A stretch of DNA of 64,000 bases from Xanthomonas campestris pv. phormiicola (lineage in GTDB: Bacteria > Pseudomonadota > Gammaproteobacteria > Xanthomonadales > Xanthomonadaceae). The position numbers and the translations under genes are program-made. Below, piece after piece: positions 58,482 to 64,000 of the stretch (its first letter is position 1; each line of letters opens with the position of its first letter). The notes below the pieces were generated by a model. That model was not told the DNA's origin, made no database searches, and saw only the letters and a program-made list of their open reading frames with translations. The stretch spans positions 4,229,001 to 4,293,000 of the forward strand of contig CP102593.1 of assembly GCA_025666215.1 (NCBI GenBank), in the 5' to 3' direction.

Positions 58482-59081
58482 TCAGTCCTGGCGGCCGTGC
58501 AGCAGGCGTTCGACGTAGCGCGCGACCAGATCGATCTCCAGGTTCACCGCCGCGCCGACCGCGGTATGCGCGAACGCGGTGTTCGCCACCGTGTGCGGGA
58601 TCAGCGCCACCTCGAAGCCGGCAGCGTCCACTTCGTTGACGGTCAGGCTGACCCCGTCCACGCAGATCGAGCCCTTCTTGGCGATGTAGCGCAGCAGCGC
58701 CGGTGGTGCGGCGAAGCGCCAGCGCTGCGCGCGCGCATCGTCATGGACCGACTGCACCGTGCCCAGGCCATCGACATGGCCGCTGACCAGGTGCCCGCCG
58801 AGCCGGTCGCTCGGGCGCATCGCCCGCTCCAGGTTCAGCGCCGCGCCTTCGGCGAGCGCGCCGAGCGTGGTCAGGGCCAGGGTTTCGGTGGACGCATCGG
58901 CCTGGAACGACGCCGCGTCGAAGGCCACCACGGTCAGGCACACGCCGTTGACCGCGATGCTCTCGCCGAGCTGCACGTCGGCGAACGGCAGGCTGCCGGT
59001 GGCAAAGGTGAAGCGGATATCGCCGCCCTGCGGCTGGCGCGCGGCCAGGCGGCCGACGCCTTCGATGATTCCGGTGAACAT
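58482..59081 (-). CDS. ribE: Riboflavin synthase, alpha chain
   Basis: A 199-residue two-barrel enzyme that dismutates two lumazines into riboflavin. It has MFTGIIEGVGRL, GESIAVNGVCLTV, SDRLGGHLVSGHVDG and ICVDGVSLTVNEVD, the duplicated family motifs. Length is near E. coli (213). It is the first gene after the FMN riboswitch. Confidence 0.97.
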   Translation of the reverse strand: MFTGIIEGVGRLAARQPQGGDIRFTFATGSLPFADVQLGESIAVNGVCLTVVAFDAASFQADASTETLALTTLGALAEGAALNLERAMRPSDRLGGHLVSGHVDGLGTVQSVHDDARAQRWRFAAPPALLRYIAKKGSICVDGVSLTVNEVDAAGFEVALIPHTVANTAFAHTAVGAAVNLEIDLVARYVERLLHGRQD

Positions 59082-59164
59082 AAAACGTTTCTCGCAAGCA
59101 TGGTGAGCGAAAAACGCCACAAGGCAAACAGGCGCGCGCACAGCCGCAAGGCTGCGCGAAGGCC

Positions 59165-59328
59165 GTCTTCTTTCATCCGGACTATACCGTCGGCTCCGGC
59201 ATCGGACCGGATCTGCTGACCTTGCGTCCCCGAACCGCACCCGTGTGCCGGCCCGACGACCCAAGCGCTCGCGGGCTCGTGCGCGAACGCACCTACCGCC
59301 GGTGGGGAATCGCACCCCGCCCTGAAGA
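59165..59328 (-). promoter_or_regulatory. FMN riboswitch (RFN element)
   Basis: Read leftward from 59328: CTTCAGGGCGGGGTGCGATT and CCCCACCGGCGGTA, then a variable helix. GTCAGCAGATCCGGT and AGCCGACGGTATAGTCCGGA, then ATGAAAGAAG, close the fold near 59165. These are the conserved RFN blocks that bind FMN. It sits about 85 bases upstream of ribE and should shut off ribE-ribBA-ribH-nusB-thiL when FMN is plentiful. Confidence 0.96.
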
Positions 59329-59487
59329 CGTTTGTGGTTGCCGGCGAACCGGCTCGCGCATTCTAGCAGGGCGCAACATGGCGGCCGCTGCGGCGGGGCG
59401 GGCCACCGATGGGACGTAGCGTCGCGACGAAGGCGGCAACCTTGCGCCGTGGCGGCAGCGCGCCGGCGCAGCAGAGGCCGGTTGCCG

Positions 59488-60621
59488 TTACCCGGCGTCC
59501 GTCGCCGCCGGCCGCAGCAGCAGGCGCAGGTCGTCGCCGACCTGGCGCGTCTCCAGCAACTGCAGCGGCACGCGCTGCGCCATCGTGTCGATGCCCAGCC
59601 CGGCCAGCAGCGGGCGCGCGGCGTCGCCGAGCAGCAGCGGCGCCAGGTACACCAGCACTTCGTCGACCAGGCCGGCGCGCAGCAGCGCGCCGCTCAGGGT
59701 CGCGCCGGCCTCGACCTGGACCTCGTTGATGCCGCGCGCGGCGAGCAACTGCAGCACCGCGCCCAGATCGAAGCGGCCGGCCTGCAGCGCGACCGCGGCG
59801 AACTCGATCCCGGGCAGCGAGGGCGGCGCCACGCCCGGCGCATGCAGGTACAGGGTCGGCGCCGCGGCGTCGCGCACCTTGGCCTGCTGCAGCGTGCGCA
59901 GCTGCGCATCCAGCACCACGCGCAGCGGCGGCACGACCTCGGCACCATCGTCCAGGCGCACGCTCAGCGACGGGTCGTCGGCCAGCACGGTACCGGCGCC
60001 GGTGAGGATCGCCCCGGCGCGCGCGCGCCAGCGCTGCACGTCCTGGCGCGCGGCCGCGCCGGTGATCCATTTCGATTCGCCGCTGGCCAGCCCGGTGCGT
60101 CCGTCCAGGCTGGCGCCGAGCTTGATCCGCAGCCACGGTCGGGCGCGCTCCACCCGCGACAGGAAGCCACGGTTCAGCGCGCGCGCCTGCGCTTCCATCA
60201 GCCCGCAGCGAACCTCGACGCCGGCTTCGCGCAGCAGCGCGAAGCCGCCGCCGTTGACCTGCGGAAACGGATCGGCCATCGCCGCCACCACCCGCGCCAC
60301 CCCGGCCTCGATCAGCGCCAGCGCGCACGGCGGGGTGCGCCCGTAATGCGCGCACGGTTCCAGGGTCACGTAGGCGGTGGCGCCGCGCGCGCCCGCGCCG
60401 GCGGCGCGCAGCGCGAACACCTCCGCATGCGGGCCGCCGGCGCGCTGGTGGAAGCCCTCGCCCACCACCGCGCCGTCGCGCACGATCACGCAACCGACCA
60501 TCGGGTTGGGACGCGTGGTGTAGGCGCCGCGCTCGGCCAGGCGCAGCGCCTGCGCCATGTGCCGATGATCGTCGGCGGAGAAATCGCTCATGACGTCCGC
60601 GCTCACGACGTCCGCGCTCAT
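59488..60621 (-). CDS. ribD: Bifunctional riboflavin deaminase/reductase RibD
   Basis: A 377-residue enzyme. The N-terminal deaminase has HRHMAQALRLAERG, RPNPMVGCVIV, GPHAEVFAL and TLEPCAHYGRTPPCA with the zinc ligands. The C-terminal reductase has LRIKLGASLDGRTGLASGES, TGAGTVLADDPSL and EVQVEAGATLSGALL. The start at 60621 is chosen because it overlaps the GNAT stop by four bases. A 15-base duplication gives further starts at 60606 (GTG) and 60591 (ATG). It lies upstream of the riboswitch and so is not under its direct control. Confidence 0.96.
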   Translation of the reverse strand: MSADVVSADVMSDFSADDHRHMAQALRLAERGAYTTRPNPMVGCVIVRDGAVVGEGFHQRAGGPHAEVFALRAAGAGARGATAYVTLEPCAHYGRTPPCALALIEAGVARVVAAMADPFPQVNGGGFALLREAGVEVRCGLMEAQARALNRGFLSRVERARPWLRIKLGASLDGRTGLASGESKWITGAAARQDVQRWRARAGAILTGAGTVLADDPSLSVRLDDGAEVVPPLRVVLDAQLRTLQQAKVRDAAAPTLYLHAPGVAPPSLPGIEFAAVALQAGRFDLGAVLQLLAARGINEVQVEAGATLSGALLRAGLVDEVLVYLAPLLLGDAARPLLAGLGIDTMAQRVPLQLLETRQVGDDLRLLLRPAATDAG

Positions 60622-61109
60622 GCGCTCTGCGCCGGTGCCGCCAGCGCGCCGGCGTCGATGCGCATCACCGTCACCTGCAGCGGCCCCAGCGGCAGCTGCA
60701 CATGCGGCTGCCAGCCCAGGCCTTCGTAGTACGGCACCAGCCGCGGTTCGCAATACAGATACAGATGGCCCACCTGCAGCCGCGCTGCGGCCTGCACGCA
60801 ATGCGCGACCAGCCGCGCGCCGACGCCGCCGCTGCGCGCCTGCGGGCGCACGTACAGCGTCGCCAGCCACGGCGAGAACTGGCGGATGCGCGCATCGTCG
60901 TTCTGCAGCAGGCTGACCGAACCGAGCCAGTCGTCGCCCTCGAGCGCGATCCAGCTGGTCGGGATGCGGCTGTCGCAGCGATGGCTGCGCAGGTCGGCCT
61001 CGGCCTCGACCACGTTCCACTCCGGCAGCATCTCGCCGAAGGCCTGCAGGTGTTCGCGGGCCAGCGCCGGAATGTGCTGCGGCGCCTCGGCCAGGCAGAC
61101 GATGCGCAT
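60618..61109 (-). CDS. GNAT family N-acetyltransferase
   Basis: A 163-residue GNAT domain. It has WIALEGDDWLGSVSLLQND, WLATLYVRPQARSGGVGARLV with the acetyl-CoA loop Q/R-x-x-G-x-G/A (RSGGVGARL), and CEPRLVPYYEGLGW. GAGGGCGGC precedes the ATG. The substrate is not evident. It lies between nrdR and ribD with very short spacers, so the three are co-transcribed. Confidence 0.88.
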   Translation of the reverse strand: MRIVCLAEAPQHIPALAREHLQAFGEMLPEWNVVEAEADLRSHRCDSRIPTSWIALEGDDWLGSVSLLQNDDARIRQFSPWLATLYVRPQARSGGVGARLVAHCVQAAARLQVGHLYLYCEPRLVPYYEGLGWQPHVQLPLGPLQVTVMRIDAGALAAPAQSA

Positions 61110-61116
61110 GCCGCCC

Positions 61117-61647
61117 TCAGCGCTTGCCGGACTTGTCGCCCGGCTTGTCGGCACGGACCAACTCCAGCAGCGGCAACTGCTCGCTGCCCACCGGCAGCTC
61201 GCGCTCGAGCTTCTCGATCTCCTCGCGGAAATCGGCCACGTCCTGGAAGCTGCGGTAGACCGAGGCGAAGCGCACGTAGCCGACGTGGTCGAGCTTGCGC
61301 AGCTCGGCCATCACGTACTCGCCGACGCGGATCGACGGCAATTCGCGCTCGCCGGACATGCGCAGCTGGTGCACCACCGCGCGCACCGCCGCCTCGATCT
61401 GCTCCTCGGCCACCGGCCGCTTCTGCAGCGCGCGATCGAAGCTGGTGCGCAGCTTGCGCGCATCGAAGGCCTCGCGGCCACCGTCGCTCTTGATCACCGT
61501 CGGCAGTTTCAGCTCGATCGTCTCCAGCGTGCTGAACCGTTCGCCGCACGCCTCGCACTCGCGGCGGCGACGGATCGTCGCGCCGTCCTCGGACACCCGC
61601 GAATCGATCACGCGGGTGTCGGTGTGCTGGCAAAAAGGGCAATGCAT
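61117..61647 (-). CDS. nrdR: Transcriptional repressor NrdR
   Basis: A 176-residue repressor of ribonucleotide reductase genes. Zinc ribbon: [17 protein letters not shown] and [13 protein letters not shown]. The ATP-cone follows: [19 protein letters not shown], then [19 protein letters not shown]. The true start is MHCPFC at 61647. The frame is open 19 codons further into a heptamer arm, but that part is not family sequence. Confidence 0.97.
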   Translation of the reverse strand: MHCPFCQHTDTRVIDSRVSEDGATIRRRRECEACGERFSTLETIELKLPTVIKSDGGREAFDARKLRTSFDRALQKRPVAEEQIEAAVRAVVHQLRMSGERELPSIRVGEYVMAELRKLDHVGYVRFASVYRSFQDVADFREEIEKLERELPVGSEQLPLLELVRADKPGDKSGKR

Positions 61648-61656
61648 CAGGAAAGC

Positions 61657-61787
61657 CGGGACTCGGGACCCGGGACTCGGGACTCGGGGAAAAGCGCAAT
61701 CCATCGACCTGCCAGCATGACGGCCATGCAGGCAGGCGCGGGAGCCGGCGCTTTGCCGAGTCCCGAGTCCCGAGTCCCGAGTCCCGA
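61657..61787. repeat. GGGACTC heptamer inverted-repeat element, glyA/nrdR
   Basis: The left arm (61657-61690) has GGGACTC/GGGACCC units. The right arm (61758-61787) has GAGTCCC units. The core is about 67 bases and includes AAAGCGCAATCCATCGACCT. It fills the gap between the glyA stop and the nrdR start. Confidence 0.9.
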
Positions 61788-61791
61788 CACC

Positions 61792-63045
61792 TCAGCCATA
61801 CACCGGATACTTCCGGCACTGCGCGGTCACCGCGTCGCGCACGCGGGCGATGACCGCGGCGTCGGCCGGGGCGTCGAGCACGTCGGCGATCCAGTTGGCC
61901 AGGTCGATGCTGTCCTGCTCCAGGTAGCCGCGGGTGGTGATGGCCGGGGTGCCCAGGCGCAGGCCCGAGGTCACGAACGGCGAACGCGGGTCGTTGGGCA
62001 CCGAGTTCTTGTTGACGGTGATGTGGGCCTTGCCCAGCGCCGCTTCCGCGTCCTTGCCGGACACGTCCCTGCCGATCATGTCCACCAGCATCAGGTGGTT
62101 CTCGGTGCCGCCGGAGACGATCTTGTAGCCGCGCGCGATCAGCGTGTTGGCCATCGCCTGCGCGTTCTTCACCACCTGCTGCTGGTAGTCCCTGAACTCC
62201 GGCTCCAGCGCTTCCTTGAACGCCACCGCCTTGGCCGCGATCACATGCATCAGCGGACCGCCCTGGATGCCCGGGAACACGATCGACTGCAGCTTCTTGA
62301 CCAGCTCCTCGCTGGCGCCCTTGGCCAGGATGATGCCGCCGCGCGGGCCGCGCAGGGTCTTGTGGGTGGTCGAGGTGACCACGTGCGCATGCTCCAGCGG
62401 GCTCGGATACACGCCGGCGGCGACCAGGCCGGCCACGTGCGCCATGTCCACGAACAGCACCGCGCCGACCTGGTCGGCGATGGCGCGGAAGCGCGCCCAG
62501 TCGATCTTCTGCGAATACGCGGAGAAGCCGGCCACGACCATCTTCGGCTTGTGCTCCAGCGCCAGCCGCTCGACTTCGTCGTAGTCGATCAGGCCCTGCT
62601 CGTTCACGCCGTACTGCACCGCGTTGAACAGCTTGCCGGAGACGTTGACCTTGGCGCCGTGGGTCAGGTGGCCGCCGTGGGCCAGCGACATGCCCAGGAT
62701 GGTGTCGCCGGGCTGCAGCAGCGCCAGGTACACCGCCTGGTTGGCCTGCGAACCCGAATGCGGCTGCACGTTGGCATAGTCGGCGCCGAACAGCTGCTTG
62801 ACCCGGTCGATCGCCAGCTGCTCGGCGATGTCGACGAATTCGCAGCCGCCGTAGTAGCGCTTGCCCGGGTAGCCCTCGGCGTACTTGTTGGTCAGCTGGC
62901 TGCCCTGGGCCTGCATCACCAGCGGGCTGCAGTAGTTCTCGCTGGCGATCAGCTCGACATGGTCTTCCTGGCGGCCGGCTTCGGCGGCGATGGCCTGGGC
63001 CAGTTCGGGATCGTAGGTTTCGATGCGGGCGGCACGCGGGAACAT
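61792..63045 (-). CDS. glyA: Serine hydroxymethyltransferase
   Basis: A 417-residue PLP enzyme converting serine and THF to glycine and 5,10-methylene-THF. It has [58 protein letters not shown] and the PLP lysine in [16 protein letters not shown]. Length equals E. coli (417). A heptamer element separates it from nrdR. Confidence 0.98.
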   Translation of the reverse strand: MFPRAARIETYDPELAQAIAAEAGRQEDHVELIASENYCSPLVMQAQGSQLTNKYAEGYPGKRYYGGCEFVDIAEQLAIDRVKQLFGADYANVQPHSGSQANQAVYLALLQPGDTILGMSLAHGGHLTHGAKVNVSGKLFNAVQYGVNEQGLIDYDEVERLALEHKPKMVVAGFSAYSQKIDWARFRAIADQVGAVLFVDMAHVAGLVAAGVYPSPLEHAHVVTSTTHKTLRGPRGGIILAKGASEELVKKLQSIVFPGIQGGPLMHVIAAKAVAFKEALEPEFRDYQQQVVKNAQAMANTLIARGYKIVSGGTENHLMLVDMIGRDVSGKDAEAALGKAHITVNKNSVPNDPRSPFVTSGLRLGTPAITTRGYLEQDSIDLANWIADVLDAPADAAVIARVRDAVTAQCRKYPVYG

Positions 63046-63120
63046 CGGGTCTCCAGGGGCATGGACAAAAGGCAGACCGCTAGTTTAAGCCCCGCGCAGG
63101 GCCGGCGGCGAACCAAAACG

Positions 63121-63148
63121 ACGACGGCCTCCCGAAGGAGGCCGTCGT
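63121..63148 (-). terminator. Terminator of the RcnB-like gene
   Basis: ACGACGGCCTCC and GGAGGCCGTCGT form a perfect 12-base stem with a CGAA (minus strand TTCG) tetraloop. On the minus strand it is followed by TTTTGG. It lies 21 bases after the RcnB-like stop. Confidence 0.9.
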
Positions 63149-63168
63149 GGCGTGCCGTGCGGCCCGGA

Positions 63169-63618
63169 TCAGCGGCCGTTGAGCACCAGGTCGGCGATGA
63201 TGCCGCTGGCGATGGCGACCATCAGCAGGTTGCCGCGGTCGTCGCGCACCCAGCGGTAGCCGTACGGCGGGCGCCGCACCTGGTAGCGGTCGTAGTCGTA
63301 GACCACGTAGTTGGGACCGTAATAACGCTGGCCGCGCGCCCACGGCGGCGGAATCGGCGGACCCGGGCGGTAGTAGACGACGTCCGGACGGCTGCGGTAA
63401 CCGTCGCGATAGCCCTGGCCGTAATAGCGGCGGTCGTCGTAGCGTTCGCGCTCGCGCCAGCCGCGGTCGCGGTCGTCGTCGCGCCGGTCGTGGTCGCGGT
63501 CGTGCCAACCGCGGGGATCGCGATCGTCCCAGCCGTCGCGGGCGAACGCCGCGGGCGCCATGAAACCCAGCGCCAGCAGGGACGAAAGGGCAAGGGTGGC
63601 AATGCGTTTGATGTTCAT
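63169..63618 (-). CDS. RcnB family exported protein
   Basis: A 149-residue protein with signal peptide MNIKRIATLALSSLLALGFMAPAAFA. An Asp/Arg-rich stretch (about 27-60) and a C-terminal RcnB-type domain follow (GPNYVVYDYDRYQVRRPP, YRWVRDDRGNLLMVAIASGI). RcnB of E. coli modulates periplasmic Ni/Co. Many family members have no tested role, so metal homeostasis here is only likely. It has its own terminator and is monocistronic. Confidence 0.85.
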   Translation of the reverse strand: MNIKRIATLALSSLLALGFMAPAAFARDGWDDRDPRGWHDRDHDRRDDDRDRGWRERERYDDRRYYGQGYRDGYRSRPDVVYYRPGPPIPPPWARGQRYYGPNYVVYDYDRYQVRRPPYGYRWVRDDRGNLLMVAIASGIIADLVLNGR

Positions 63619-63856
63619 GGCTGCTCCGTCACTTTTGGTGTCACGACTGCATTAATGCGCTTGGCGTCTGAACCGCTTCCTGCTGGAACCGGTTACGCAT
63701 TCAGCTTTCCCGAAACGGGTAAGCGCGCATTACGTTTCGGCCCTCTTCTTCCTGTCCGCAGCGGCATTTCGACGCGATCGGCCACGCATGCCGCGATCCA
63801 AGACCGCTCCAGCGCGCTTGTCCCGGCCTGCGCGTCCGCGCTCGGTGACGATGCGC

Positions 63857-64000
63857 TCAGTGGCGGTGGGCCGGCGCGGCGACCCCGGCCGACTGCGCAT
63901 GCAGTTGCAGCAGCGCGACCCGCGCCGCCTCGTCGGCAGGCAGGTACACCACCAGCCGATTGCCGTTGCGCGGCGCCGACCACCAGTTGACCTGCTGCAG
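63857..64000 (-). CDS. C-terminal end of an unidentified gene
   Basis: The last 47 codons of a minus-strand gene that begins right of the window. The segment reads LQQVNWWSAPRNGNRLVVYL, then PADEAARVALLQLHAQ, and ends APAHRH before TGA. Codon use looks coding. Too little is visible to assign a family. Bases 63619-63856, upstream of the RcnB-like gene, hold no gene I can see. Confidence 0.5.
   Translation of the reverse strand: MQQVNWWSAPRNGNRLVVYLPADEAARVALLQLHAQSAGVAAPAHRH

Noticed and set aside
61648..61704. 19-codon N-terminal extension of NrdR
   Set aside because: The extension is made of a heptamer arm (PSPGSRVPA); family members start at the zinc ribbon MHCPFC.

Overview
The window is chromosomal DNA of a high-GC gammaproteobacterium, almost certainly a Xanthomonadaceae member and most likely Xanthomonas. 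Pointers are the very high GC, a division/cell-wall cluster that passes directly from mraY to ftsW without murD, a RibBA whose GTP cyclohydrolase half lacks its cysteines, and several intergenic repeat families of xanthomonad type. I do not name a species.

Layout. 1-1340: a sulfotransferase locus on the minus strand (one complete sulfotransferase, an untracked 30-codon ORF, and the start of a second sulfotransferase cut by the window edge). 1499-6077: DUF3228 protein, M14 peptidase, a secreted GH13 alpha-amylase and metF. 6210-8102: an HxlR regulator divergent from an SDR and an F420-reductase-like enzyme. 8131-10935: small exported protein, a Nudix/ThiE-like fusion, a VOC protein. 11215-15550: secA, an M23 peptidase and the divergent DciA (DUF721) gene. 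15699-33344: the dcw cluster, transcribed leftward as mraZ-rsmH-ftsL-ftsI-murE-murF-mraY-ftsW-murG-murC-ddlB-ftsQ-ftsA-ftsZ-lpxC, largely with 1-4 base stop/start overlaps. 33673-40467: NRDE protein, RNase P RNA (rnpB), a lower-GC orphan gene, rsmI, and the lpoA-like/yraN/hydrolase/FAD-oxidase group. 40645-42587: a two-gene AbiE-like toxin-antitoxin pair whose first protein carries a PD-(D/E)XK-like signature. 42801-51605: kdpE, kdpD, kdpC, kdpB, kdpA, kdpF and a porin-like gene just upstream, all leftward. 51785-55088: an exported S15-type hydrolase, then two copies of an intergenic repeat, the second split by a complete IS3-family element. 55096-61647: thiL, nusB, ribH, ribBA, ribE under an FMN riboswitch, then ribD, a GNAT gene and nrdR. 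61792-64000: glyA, an RcnB-like protein and the end of an unidentified gene.

How the parts work together. The central block makes lipid II and the divisome and ends in lpxC, the committed step of lipid A synthesis. The rib block is a riboflavin operon linked to nusB and thiL. The kdp block is a high-affinity K+ uptake system with its own two-component regulator.

The most unusual signal is a family of mosaic elements: inverted arms of heptamers (GGGACTC or GGGAATG/GGGATTC types) around a short core. Eleven loci occur here. Several lie inside the last codons of essential genes (rsmH, murF, murG, ftsQ) and of kdpC, ribBA and the NRDE gene. They are translated in the same frame as G-T/N-R-D/E-S-G tails, and in murF, murG, ftsQ and rsmH the original C-terminus or the overlapping stop/start is kept. 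No tRNA, rRNA, CRISPR array or prophage was seen.
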